The notes under the pieces: generated by a model | Databases searched by the model: none | Told to the model about the DNA's origin: nothing | The model's input: the letters and a program-made list of their open reading frames with translations, nothing else | Program-made: the position numbers and the translations under genes | Assembly: GCA_019321725.1 (NCBI GenBank) | Contig: CM033119.1 | Location: 16,132,694 to 16,196,693, forward strand | Direction: 5' to 3' | Source of the DNA: Paulownia fortunei | Lineage: Eukaryota; Streptophyta; Magnoliopsida; Lamiales; Paulowniaceae | Length of the DNA: 64,000 nt | Part shown: positions 47,339 through 60,500 of the stretch, one piece after another | Layout: each line of letters starts with the position of its first letter | Numbering within the stretch: the stretch's first letter is position 1

Positions 47339-47809
47339 GAACATATATAAACCAATCATTACATCATCCAATAAAACTTATCATGATATGACTGTTACAT
47401 AAAAACTGTCCCTATCAAAATACAAATAATTTCATTCTTCCAAAACATCATTTCCCCATATCTTCGAATTACAACCAAACATAATCTTGAAATTTGTAGA
47501 TCTATTACTCATTATTTACACAAAAGCTTATGAAATATTATTAGAGACTTTACTTTGAAAATTCATTTAGGCTATTATTATTTGGACACAATATACAATA
47601 AGAAATTATTATGATTGGATTGAATAAGACAAATGCTTCGAATATTTATAATTTGTTTGTATATTATATAATGTTATATATACACACATAAAAAGGCACA
47701 GAATTAATTTGTGTTTCTAATTTATATCATTTCCAATGTAATGACAAGATTTCAGTATAATGATTTAAGTTGTAACAAAAAGAGTTTTGTGTTTCTTAAT
47801 TTAACAGTA

Positions 47810-47859
<50 letters not shown>

Positions 47860-48258
47860 GGGCAAAATAAATATATTATCCAGTTCTTTTATGATTCTTA
47901 CTTCAATAAAATTTACTGTAAACTATAAAAATTTGCAACAAAGAAATAATAAATTTTGTTTACTTATTCACCTCTTTATCTGATTAAATAGTAGTAACTC
48001 AAAATTTTAATCTATAAATACCAACCAGGAGGAATTTGTAATTTTTAAGATAGTTAAGTAATTATATGTACTTTTCAAAAAACTTGAGTGAGTAATTTGT
48101 TTTTTAATATATAAATTTTGCTTTTCACCTCATAGTTAATGACAACGTATATTTTTTCCTAATTTGAGAGAGTGCTACGTGCTTTTTATGAAATTTGACC
48201 GACTAAATTTTTGCATTTATCCCCACTCTCACGGTTCTACCCTTTTTGTGGGGTTGAA
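46534..48258. other. AT-rich intergenic spacer and upstream region of the SVIP-like gene
   Basis: No coding region is supported. TA repeats occur at about 47310-47330 and a TTA microsatellite at 47812-47853. The last few hundred bases form the promoter region of the SVIP-like gene. Confidence 0.55.
47812..47853. repeat. TTA microsatellite
   Basis: About fourteen uninterrupted TTA units are present. Confidence 0.95.
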
Positions 48259-48266
48259 TATATATA
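48259..48266 (+). promoter_or_regulatory. Candidate TATA box of the SVIP-like gene
   Basis: TATATATA follows GGGTTGAA, 175 bp upstream of the ATG at 48442. A start of transcription near 48295 would leave a 145-bp leader that is purine-rich just before the ATG. Other A/T words nearby could serve instead. Confidence 0.5.
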
Positions 48267-48441
48267 CATAAAAAAAAATGGAACAGAAAAGCCCTTCGAA
48301 TTCTACGACGACTGGGTAGTTCGTTTAACGTGTACAAAATCTGTAACAAGGTACTTTTCATTAAAGCCAAAAGGGTACAAGAAGAAGGCCAAATAAATTT
48401 GCAAAAGAATTTGAAAAAATAAAAAGGAGGAGAACTGTGAG

Positions 48442-48551
48442 ATGGGTTGCTTTGCTTGCTTCGATGGAGGAAGCAAGCAGCGGAGACGAGAAGAGGAGCG
48501 TTTGGCGTCTGAAGAAGCCCGTGCGAACGCCGCCGCAGCTGCCCAGAAAAG
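48442..48551 (+). CDS. SVIP-like gene, exon 1
   Basis: It encodes residues 1-36 and two bases of codon 37 (Arg). The GC content is far above the flanks. The frame would run on to 48660 without splicing, but the sequence after GTTTCA is low-complexity and not protein-like. The donor at 48552 supplies the phase needed by exon 2. Confidence 0.85.
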
Positions 48552-51500
48552 GTTTCATTTTTTTTTTAATTATTGTGTATATATTGTGATTTTATATATA
48601 TATTTATTTTTTGGGGTTTGGGCCAGTGTTGATTTTCTGGGGTTTTTCTTGAAAAGATAATTTACATTTATCTCGATTTGTAATCCATGTTGAATAAAGA
48701 AAGATGGGAACTGTTGTCATAGTTGATCAAGAATTACAATTTTTCCAAAAAATTTAACCGAGTTAAATAGAATTTGGCTTTGATTCTGATGGATAGATTA
48801 AATAGGATTTGTTTGTTATGTTTCTTTTAGCCTTCTCTTAGTCTATTTATGCATTTATTTTTTTTGAACAGTGTTCTCGGGAATATATCTCCTGATATAT
48901 AAAATTTCTTTTCTTTCTTATACTAATTCGTTCATCTCACCCTGCAACAAGTTTCATGTGCATCTTCACAAATCGAAACATGTTGTATGACAACTTGTAT
49001 TTGGTTTCTACCTTTCTTTTGATTGACTTATATATTGTATCACTGGCCACATTACCTTCATAGAGAATTCAAAATCTTTTACGTCATTGCACGGGATTCT
49101 CCTTCTAGTTTGGATGTTGGAATTAGTGAGGAAATGAAAATATAGTGGTTAGCTCATTATAAAACAGGTAGAGCAGAAAGGTGAGCTCAAGTTTGATTAA
49201 TTTCTTTCCTTTGTGCTTTTGCCCTTCTCGTTATACTTCTAGAGAAAACATCATTTACATTAAAAGTAATTTGAGTGTTCCTTGTTGTTCCTTTCTTGTG
49301 TTCATTGTAACCTAGCAACCAACTTGCAAAACATTTTATGAACTTTTTGTCTTGTTTTTCTTGCTAATTTGATATGAACATGATTTCTTACCTCACTGGA
49401 ATCTCGTCTTGATAAAAATACGAGTGAGATATGTGAACTAAAAATATTGTCATGGATAAAAAGCTGAAACCATGAGGTTCTAGAAGGGTTTTTTACGTGA
49501 TATTGGCATCAAAGTTGTCCATGTCTTGTCTGCTGATAATTCTGTATTTGTACAATGAAAAAATCTTTTGAAAGAAAGTGAACTACGTGCTGCATAGGTA
49601 GAACAGAGTCCTTGAACACATGCTGGCATATGAAGCTATAAAGTTCAGCTCCTTCTGTTTAGGACGTCTGGAGCCAAGCAAATGTGTAAAACGCCGTGGA
49701 ATGGTGTTAACAGTTGGCTACTTGAACAAGACCATATGCATACTAAGGGAGTCAGACTCACTTTTATCAGATCTACTCTATCTTTTGTTGATAATTTCAT
49801 CCATAACTGTTAAGAATTCCCTTGTCAATGGCATCTGTACTAGAATAGTACATATAGAGCTTTTGGAAAAGTTCAGATGCAGATTTATAAGTCCAAATCC
49901 ATTGGATTGTAACACCCACTACTCAACAACTATATATAAAGTATAATTTGACATGATAGAACCTGTGTGTATGTGCGACATTTTTTTTAACACTTTAAAA
50001 AAGGATAAATCACTTTTCACGCGCACAACCCTATTTAAAATACTTCCTCACATATGTTCTGTATATAGCAGTATCAATACTTATATAAAAACACCATCCA
50101 TAACGGCCACAATATTTACATACTTGTTTATAGTAAAATTTTAAAAGCGAAATACAGTACCAGTCTCAAAATATAATACAACAAAATCAGAATATAATAA
50201 GCCAACAAAATAACCCAACATATTGTCATCTATGTAATCACTCCCTCAAACACCTGCAGGAGCTCCAACAGTCGTCCAGCCAGCAAAAGATGCCTCAAGC
50301 ATCGCCATGCTCATCTATAATACATAAACTGTATGAGCTAATGCTCAACAAGTAAAGATTATGAATGTCAAAGAATAATTCACAATATCAAGTTATCAAT
50401 CCCAACATGTTATGACCACAATGCAATTTCATGCATCAAAACATTTCTCTCAAAATATCTTTCTTGGGCCCCTGACTAATACTACTATCCCATGCACCGG
50501 AAAAGAGCTCTGCACACCGTCATAATCCAATGGCCAATAATGATATAAACATACAAATCTATGCATACTTATAAGCAGTAAATCCATACACACTAACCTA
50601 CAAATCCATACATACAACCATGCAAATCCATGCATGCTTCGGTGGACTAGTAGCGATCAGCAAAATATTTTTCTTTCTCAAAATTATGTTGTGCAATGCA
50701 AGAGTTGTCACAATGCTCGTATATGATGCATGCACATGTCAATGCCCATGTATGTATGCTCAATGGATATAAATGACAGCAATACGCGCCCTTTGCCATG
50801 CACATATGATTTATGATGTTACATATAAATCACACATTTACTACGTTTATGCATTGTAGTTGCAAATGAATTTTTACTTATCTTTGATCTTGTTGCGGCT
50901 TACTATAGGTATTTTAGGTACTTTTCCCCAACCTTAGGTGCCACACAAATTTATGAACATATTTAACATCAAATACCATTCCTAATTTGAAAACTTCAAT
51001 ATCCTAATATCCTATTAAGATATAAAGTTCAAGGTTACCTAGGTAATACTCAAATTTTGCAAGTTACCAACTAAAATATAAATTTGTCCTCCAACTATCC
51101 TAATTTCTCATCTAAAATGCATCTCAATATCATGTGATTAAAGTACTATAACTCTAGTAACTAATCCCTAAATATTAGAATTTAATAGCAACTTGTATAG
51201 GTTGAAACATGCCAATATATAAAATGGGGCAGATTCTCATTTATTTATTTTCTTCTTGTTCAATTAAGTTGCGTAATAATTTTGACACCTTTAAACATAT
51301 CCAATTGCTCCTAAAATTTTAACACACTTAGCTAACATATAGGTAAAGGTAACCATACCATAAACTGACCCAAACTAATTGATTTACCTAAGCCAAATCA
51401 GCCACCCTCTTCACAGCTCACTAAAACAGGATTTTTAATGTTTTGAGTACCTCTTCAATATCATGCCCTATTCCAATTTCTAACCTATGAAAATTTATTC

Positions 51501-54500
51501 CAATAATCTTAACTCATATATAAACACATTTATGCTGATAATTATAGGTTTTATTTCAATATTGAAGCCTTAAAGACACCAAAACAGCAAGGTTATAATT
51601 TCTGCCACAAGTAATTTCTACTACGTATTTGCAATCAAAAATCCTTTTTTTGTGTACCATGACCCAACAAATAACGTCCTAACATCTTTATAAATAATAT
51701 TGAAAGCTTAATAAATCATAAAACCTTCAAAAATTTAAAAACCATAGCCAAAACCACAAGAACTTCTCACCTATGCAGATTTTGAGGTTCAAGTTGATTG
51801 TTATCACTTCTCCTTTGTTATTCTTGATTTTATTTCAACTAGGGATCACTTTGAAGTACTTGGAGACCTCAAGGTGTATTAGAAGCTGAAAATGAGGTCT
51901 GGTCGTGGCTTACGAGTGAAGGGTTTAAAGTGTTAGCTTGAGATGCTTGCTTAAGCTTCATAAGAAAGCATGAGGTGGCAAGTTGTGGTTAAAACTGATT
52001 TTTACTCACCTTATGCAGCCCTAATCAAGTGTGTTTCAATGTATTTTTACTTGGTTGCAACCTATCTTAATCACCATTCAATTTCATAAGTAATTTCTAT
52101 GCTAATTTCCTAACCGTTCATTTGATTTTTCACCTAATAAACCACCGATTCTTGCATAACCGTCTAATATGCATTTCTATAATCACTTACACATATGAAC
52201 CTTATAATATGATATTTAAATCATGTAATATCATGTTTAATGTTCCAAGTATGTAATTTATAAATATATATTTTTGAAATAACTCGATCAAATCAAATTA
52301 AATCGTATATGACACTTTTAACACTTTTAAAATTATAACGTGTAACTTAGTAATATTCATCATATTGATACCTAATTTTCTTCTTATCCCATTGTAGAAT
52401 TGATCATTTAGTTAGGGGATTCGATAATCAATACCGTGCGAGAGATTCAAAAAATTAAGTTTAATAATTAAAAATGTCATATAAAATAAAATGAATTATA
52501 CGATATCAATATAAATACAAATAGCATGCAATTAACATGTAATGTGTGAATTATATTTGGTCAGGTGAATAGTGAAGGGCTCGGGTATCACTTCCTCCCT
52601 TATAAAAATTTTGTCCGCAAAATTTCACTTACCGAAAAAATGATACTTAGTTCTCATTTCATCCTCCTTTCCCAAGTGGCCTCTTCTGCCGATTGGTTTC
52701 TCCATAACACTTTAACCAATGAAATCTATTTATTTCTCAACTGTTTCACTTCTCGTAACAAAACCCGTACAGACTTTTCTTTGTAGCTCAAATTTGTCTT
52801 TAATTTCACTGGTTCATTCTTCAGAATGTGAGGAATTAGCAATGTATTTCCTCAACATAGACACATGAAATATATTGTGTATTTGGGACATAGATGCCGG
52901 CAGATTCAGTTTGTAAGCAACATCCCTAATTCTTTCAATCACAGAGAATAGGTCAATGTATTTGGGACTCAATTTTCCTTTCTTCCCAAACCGCATGATG
53001 CCTTCATTGATGCTACTTTCAAAAATACCTGATCGCCTACCGCAAACTCCTAACGCCCTTCTTCATCAATCTGTATAATTTTCTTGCTGATTTTGGGCAG
53101 TTTGCATTCTTTGTCGAATCTCTACATGGCTTCTGTCATCTCTCGAATAATATTTGGGCCTAAAAGTTTCTTTTTACCAACTTCATCCCAATGTATCGGA
53201 GACCTACACTTTTTGTCATACAATGCTTCATAAAGAGCCATTCAAATGCTAGTCTGATAGTTGTACGAAAACTCCACCGAATGTAGGAATTTACTCCACT
53301 GACCTTGGAAGTCCCATCCGTCAATTGTGTTCCCAAGGCTTTGTGTAAACTCCTCCAAAAAGCAGAGAAAATTCTTGAATTTCTATCAAAAACTATAGAC
53401 AATGGCACACCATGAAATCTGGCAATCTCCTGAACGTATGATTGGACATAGCGATCCATGGAATATGTAGAATATATGGAAAGGAAATAAGCGGACATGG
53501 TCAATCTGTCAACGATAACCCAAATAGCATTATGACCCTTAATAGTCTTTGGCAAACCAGTTACGAAATCCATGGTGATCCTTTCCCGTTTTCATTCTGG
53601 AATGAGCAGAGGTTGTAAAGTCCCTGCGGGTTTTTGACGTTCAGCCTTTATCTGCTGACATGTTAGATATTGCTCCACTTGCTAGGCGATGTCTTTTTTT
53701 CATACCCGACCACCAATAATGCATTTTCAAGTCTCTACACATCTTGGTAGCCCCTAGATGCACTGAATAAGGCGTTGAATGTACCTCTTTTAAAATGTTT
53801 TCCCGAATGTTATCAACAGTTGGCACACAAAACCGCCCTCTAAATTGTAAAATATCATTTCATTTCAAATTCAGGAGACTTCCCTGCAGCAACATCTTTT
53901 CTCATCTTGATGAGATATTCGTCATCTCGTTATCCCTATTTGATCCTATCAATTAACATAGGCTGAAGCATAAGGGCTGCTAACTTTGCCTCTATTACTC
54001 TTGTCTGTAAAATCTCTATATTCATTTTCTGCAACTCATTCAGTTTCGGTTTTTGAATTAAAGCCATAGCTATTGTACTTTATGTGGATTTTCGGCTCAA
54101 CGCATCGGCTACAACGTTGGCTTTACCGTGTTGATAATTGATCACATAATCATAATCTTTTACCAATTCCAACCATCTCTGCTGCCGCATATTTAACTCT
54201 TTCTGCGTGAAGAAGTATTTGAGGCTTTTGTGATCCGTATAGAACTCGCACCGTTCACCATAAAGATAGTGTCTCCATATTTAAGTGCAAATACTACAAC
54301 AACAGGTTCCAAGTTGTGCGTGGGGTAATGCTTTTCGTACTCTTTAAGGTGTCTGGATGCATATGCAATTACTTTACCATTCTGCATCTGTACACATCCC
54401 AATCCATTTTTCAACGTGTCACTGTAAATTACAAATCCTCTAATACCTAATGGAATTGAGAGAATAGGCGTTGAAGTCAACCTCTTCTTCAGTTTCTGGA

Positions 54501-57500
54501 AACTTCGCTCACACGCATCCGTCCATCTAAACATCGCCTTTTTTCTAGTTAGTTGTGTCAATGGCATAACAATCTTGGAAAATCCCTCCACAAATCTCCG
54601 GTAATATCTAACTAAATCCAGAAAACTGTGCACTTTTGAAGGATTAGTAGGCTGCGTCCAGTTGTTGATAGCTTCAACTTTACTTGAATCTACTGATATT
54701 CCTGCTCCTAATATAACATGTTCCAGGAATACCACGCGATCTTACTAGAATGCCATCGATGAACACGATAACGAATTTATCTAGAAACTCCTTAAACACT
54801 CGATTCATTAGATCCATGAATGCTGCTGGAGCATTAGTGAATCTGAACGGCATCACCAAAAATTTATAGTGTCCATATCTGGTACTAAATGCCATTTTGA
54901 GGATATCCTCTTACTTTATTTTCAATTGATGGTACCTATAGTGTAATTCAATTTTCAAAATATTGCGGCACCCTAAAGTTGGTTAAATAAATCATCGATT
55001 TTAGGTAACGGATACTTATTCTTAATCGTGACCTTGTTCAACTCTCGATAATCGATGCACAGTCTCATGGTACTATCCTTTTTACGTACAAATAGAATTG
55101 GCGCTCCCCAGGTGAAAAGCTCGGTCTGATGAATCCTTTGTCCAACAACTCCTACAATTGTACTTTCAATTCTTTCAACTCCAAGAGCGCTATTATGGAG
55201 GGAGTTTTAGAAATTGGAGACGTTCCTGATTATATGTCGATAACAAACTTTATTTCATGATCTGGTGGCAATCCCGGAATATCATCTGGGATTCACTAAG
55301 AGTTGGTAGGTGTTGTTCCTCAATGCTCATAACACTCACCAAGTACCCTTCGCAATTAGCATCGAGTAATCGTTGCGCCTTCACTGCTGAAATCACAGGG
55401 AATCTGAAACTCTTCACAATGCTTGCAAATGTAAAAGACTCTTTCGCAAAAAGTTGAAATGTTACTGTCTTTTCCTTACATTCGATAGTAGCCCTGTACT
55501 TTGACAGCCAATTCATGCCCAAAATGACATCATAATCGTTCATATCCAGCACAATCTGATCAGCATATAATTCTCTACCTTCAACAGGTATAGAACAAGC
55601 TCTCAAAAATCTGATCGGATTGTTTAGCATATCCAGAGGGTACTGTTACATTATAACTGATTTTTGCTACATTTGGTATTCTACCCAACCTCTTTATGTG
55701 ATCAGTGGATACAAATGAATGCGTGGCTCTAGAATCAAATACACAAGTGTTGGAACACTAGAAATATAAACTTCACTTGTCACCAGCGATGGATTTGCCT
55801 CTGCATCCACCTCGGTCATGGCAAACACCCTAGCTGGTACATTCCTTTGGCTGATGTGATTTTGTTTATTTGGGAAAAATTTAGCAATATGTCCTGGCAT
55901 TCAGCATCGAAAGCACGCCCTGGTATCTGTAAAGCAGCCTCCAGTGCGTCGATTACCACATTTCTAACATAGTTTTTTGCATCGGTGCTTCTCCTCGTTC
56001 AACCCGTAGTCTTTTACTTCGACCTTCTTGTTGCTGGCCTCGTTCTCCTTGAAATTTAAATCTCGACCTCTGCATTTTAACCGATCTCTTTTGCCCCGTA
56101 GTTCATCTCTGCCCCTGTTGTCTAAACTACTGTCAAGCCTCCTGTGCACGAACGATCTTCGATTCAGCCTACTTTGCCACCAGCGCCCTCTCAACCATCT
56201 ATGAAAATGTCACCCGTTGAGTACCTGCCATATTCACATCTCGGTACAACTCTAGCCTCAAACCCTCCAGAAATCTCTCTACTTTCAGTGCTTTAGTGCT
56301 GACCATGTGCGTAGCAAACCTAAACAGCTGTTCAAATCTACAAATATATTCCCCAACAGTCATCGCTTCTTGTCGCAATTGTATTAATTTGTTCATCTTC
56401 ATCATGCGAACTGGGGCCGTGAAATATTTATTTCAGAATAACTCCTTGAATTTGTCCCAACTCACGGTGGTGGTGTCCTCTATGCTCCTAATCGTGTCCC
56501 ACCAATAGCCTGCACTGCCACGAAGCATGAAAGTGGCACACATCACCTCTCTTCTTCTGGCACCCTGTTGTACTGGAATATGATTTCCAAGGTCCTAAAC
56601 CAGTCTTTTGCCACGATAAGATCAATAGCATCCTCAAGTGTCGGGGGATCCATCCTCCTAAATTGTTCTCCCATCATATATATATGCTTCGCCCGCTGTT
56701 GGTTTACCTCCACCCGCAGTTGCTCACCATCATCCTTATGCCGAATCAGCTGCTGAATCTGGTATGACTATCGTTCAATCAACTCTGTTAATCGGTTAAT
56801 CATGGTATCTCGATCATTACCCGGGGTGGGTGTCTCATCTCTCTGCGCTCTAGCACCACCATTGCTCTCACCACAAGATATCACCATTTTGCAGCACTCT
56901 TTTATACAAGTTTGACAACATATGACCAATATAATTCTTGAAATATATAATGCATTAGTGTGGCTGCGCTCCTCAAGTTCTGAGTTCGTGTACATGGACA
57001 CTCTACAAGACCTCAAACCGGGCTCTAATACCACTCTATAACACCCACTACTCAACAACTATATATAAAGTATAATTGCGTGCTATTTGCATTTATATTG
57101 ACATCGTGTAATTCATTTTATTTTATACGACATTCTTAATTATTAAACTTAATTTTGAAGCTCTCGTACGGTATTGATTATCAAATCCCCTAATCTAAAT
57201 GGTTAATTCTACATTAAAATAAGAAGAAAATTAGCTATCAATATGATGAATATTACTAGGTTACACATTATAATTTTAAAAGTGTTAAAAGTTTCACTAG
57301 TAAGTTTATACGGTTTAATTTAATTTGATCAAATTATTTCAAAAGTATATATATTTATAAATTGCATACTTGAAACATTAGATATGATATTACGTTATTT
57401 AAATATCATATTATAAGGTTCATATGTGTATTTGATTATAGAAATGCAAATTAGACGGTTATGCATGAATCGGTGGTTTATCGGGTGAAAAATTAAATGA

Positions 57501-60500
57501 ACGGTTAGGAAATTAGCATAGAAATTACCTATGGAATTGAATGGTGATTAAGATAGATTGCAACCAAGTAAAAACACACTTGATTAGGGCTGCATAAGGT
57601 GAGTAAAAATCAATTTTAACCACAACTTGTCACCTCATACTTTCTTAGTAAGCTTAAGCAAGCTAACACCTCAAACCCTTCACCTTAAGCCACAACCAAA
57701 CCTCATTTTCAGCTTCTAAACACACACCTTGAGGCCTCCAAGTACTTCAAGTGATCCCAAGTTGAAATAAAATCAAGAAAAACAAAGGAGAAGTGATAAC
57801 AATCAACTTGAACCTCAAAATCTGCATAAATGAGAATTTCTTGCAGTTTTGGTTTTGGTTTTTAGATTTTTGAAGGTTTTATGATTTATTAAGCTTTCAA
57901 TATTGTTTATAAAGATGTTAGAATGTTATTTGTTGGGTCATGGTGCACAAAAGAAGGTTTTTAATTGCAAATATGTAGTAGAAATTATAACCTTACCGTT
58001 TTGTTGTCGTTAAGGCTTCAATAATGCATGAAATATTGAATAAAACATATAATTATCAGCATAAATGTGTTTATATATAAGTTAAGATTATTGGAACGAA
58101 TTTTCATATGTCAGAAATTGGAATAGGGCATATCCCATTGCTCTTCCTTTGTAATTTGTATTTGGAAGCACTAAAGATACTATCCAAAAAAAGGAACAGG
58201 CAGTGTCAAGACTCATTGTGTGAGTTTTTAAACACAAACATCATCACCAAAAAAGGAACAGGAAGTCTCATATTGTGTGTGAGTTTTTAGAGTTTTTAAA
58301 CACAAACATCATCATCTATGTGGACTATAGATCATCAACATCAGACAGAAACTTCATTACCTATTCCTTCCAATTTGGCAACTCATCAAAAGCTGATGCG
58401 AGAAGTGGGAATCCCTTTTTGACCATTTCCGCCCTATATGATTTTGCCTTTTCAGTCTCCTTTTTCATTAGCAAAGCGTGGACTCTGCACATCCATTCTT
58501 CTTCATTTGTTGAAATAAACCATTGGCAACTACTTCACGGCCCCTTTGGAAAAAAGTGTGCCAATCATCATAGTATAGATCTCGATATTTGGTTGCAAAC
58601 CCTTGGCCGACACACTACTGAAAATCTTTTGTGCATGCTCAAGTTCTCCAGTCTTGCATAGGACATCAATCACAATACCGATTGTTATTATATCAGGCTC
58701 AACACCTTCGTCTTCCATCTTGTGTAGAAGTGTGCTTTAGCACTGATATTAAAGAGGTACTCAAAACTGTTAAGATTAAAAATCCTGTTTTAGTAAATTG
58801 TGAAGGGGGGCTGATTTGACTTAAGTAAATCAATTAGTTTTGGTCAGTTTATGGCATGGTTACCTTCACCTACATGTTAGCTAAGTGTGGTCAAAATTTG
58901 GGAGCAATTGCATATGTTTAAAGGTTTCAAAATTATTACGCAACTTAATTGAACAAGAAGAAAATAAATAAATGAGAATCTGCCCCATTTTATATCTTGG
59001 CATGTTTCAACTTATACAAGTTGCTATTAAGTTCTAATATTTAGGGATTAGTTATTAGAGTTATAGTACTTCAATTACATGATATTGAGATGCATTTTAG
59101 ATGAGAAATTAGGATAGTTAGAGGATTAGTTTATATTTTAGTTGGTAACTTGCAAAGTTTGAGTATTACATAGTTAACCTTGAGCCTTAATATCTTAATA
59201 GGATATTAAATTTGTCAAATTAGGAATGGTGTTTGATTTATATGTTCCCAGATTTGTGTGGCACCTAAGGTTGGGGAGAAATACCTATAGTAAGCCGCAA
59301 CAAGATCAAAGGTAAGTAAAATTCATTGGCAACTACAATATATAGACATAGTAAATGTGTGATTTATATGTAATATCATATGTGCATGGCAGGGGGCGCG
59401 TATTACTGTCATTCATGTCCATTAAGCATACATTTATGTGTATGCAACATATACAAGCATTGTGATAACTCTTGCATTGTACGGAATGATTTTGAAAAAG
59501 GAAAATATTTTGCTGACCACTACTAGTGCATCGAAGTATGTATGGATTTGTATGTTAGCGTGCGTGGATTTGCATACTTATATCATTATGGCTGTGTGCA
59601 GAGCTTTTTTCCGGTGCTTGGGATAGTAGCATTGGTCGAGGGCCCAAGAAAGAAATGTTTTGATGCATGGAATTGCATTGTGGACATAGCATGTTAAGAT
59701 GCATGACTTGATATTGTGGATTATTATTTGATATGCATAATTTTTACTTATTGAACGTTAGCTCATATAGTTTATTCATTGTAAGTGAGCACAACAATGC
59801 TTGAGGCATCTTTTGTTGGTTGGGCGGTTGTTGGAACTCCTGTAGGTGTTTGAGGGAGTGTTTACATGGATGACGACCTGTTGGCTTATTATATTCTGAG
59901 TTTGTTGTATTATTTTTTTAGTCTGATACTGTATTTCGTTTTTAAAACTTTACTGTAAACAAGTATGTAAATATTGTGGTCGTTATGGGTGTTGTGTTTT
60001 TATATAAATATCCTGCTATATACAGGACATATGTGATGAAATATTTTAAACAGGGTTATGCGTATAAAAAGTGATTTATCCTTTCTTAAAGTGTTAAAAA
60101 AAAAAATATCGCACGCACACACAAGTTCTATAATGTAAAATTATACTTTATATATAGTTGTTGAGTAGTAGGTATTACATAAGATGAGTTAAAACATGTA
60201 ACTCGTCGGAAGGAGGAGAGGCTACCATCAGTGTTGAGAGAATGTTGACTGAGCTCTACTTGGCAAATGGATGTGCAGATTCTCAAATGTGGGAGAGTTC
60301 ACGAAAGAAGGCCTTTGGCTTCAAGTCTGTTTGTTAGAGGGAGGAATAGCCTGTACTTATGGTGAGTGCAAAAGAGTTGGTATCTAATGGTGGGATGACT
60401 TTGCAGAATATATCTAATACGGTTAGGGAAGGAAACAGAATTATATTCTGGAAAGATATTTTGAGTGGATAAGCCCCCAAAGGATGACTTCTTTTAGCCT

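Larger units (their letters stand above)
57078..60179 (+). mobile_element. Inverted gypsy LTR, opposite to the element
   Basis: This segment is the reverse complement of the LTR at 49908-52590. It starts within the LTR, lacking about 80 bp of that end, and finishes with the LTR terminus GGTATTACA at 60179. Examples: ATTTGATCAAATTATTTCAA near 57335 faces the complement near 52280, and the run ending CTATATATAGTTGTTGAGTA near 60160 faces 49920. It also contains the 613-bp insertion at 58132-58744. Without that insertion it is about 2.49 kb. It is related to, but visibly diverged from, the LTR at 49908. Confidence 0.85.

Noticed and set aside
49620..49946. 108-codon open frame in intron 1
   Set aside because: It runs across the LTR border at 49908, so it cannot be an old gene, and shows no domain.
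60380..60480. LINE ORF2-like peptide [13 protein letters not shown]
   Set aside because: One short box is not enough. No reverse transcriptase or poly-A tail of a LINE is seen around it.
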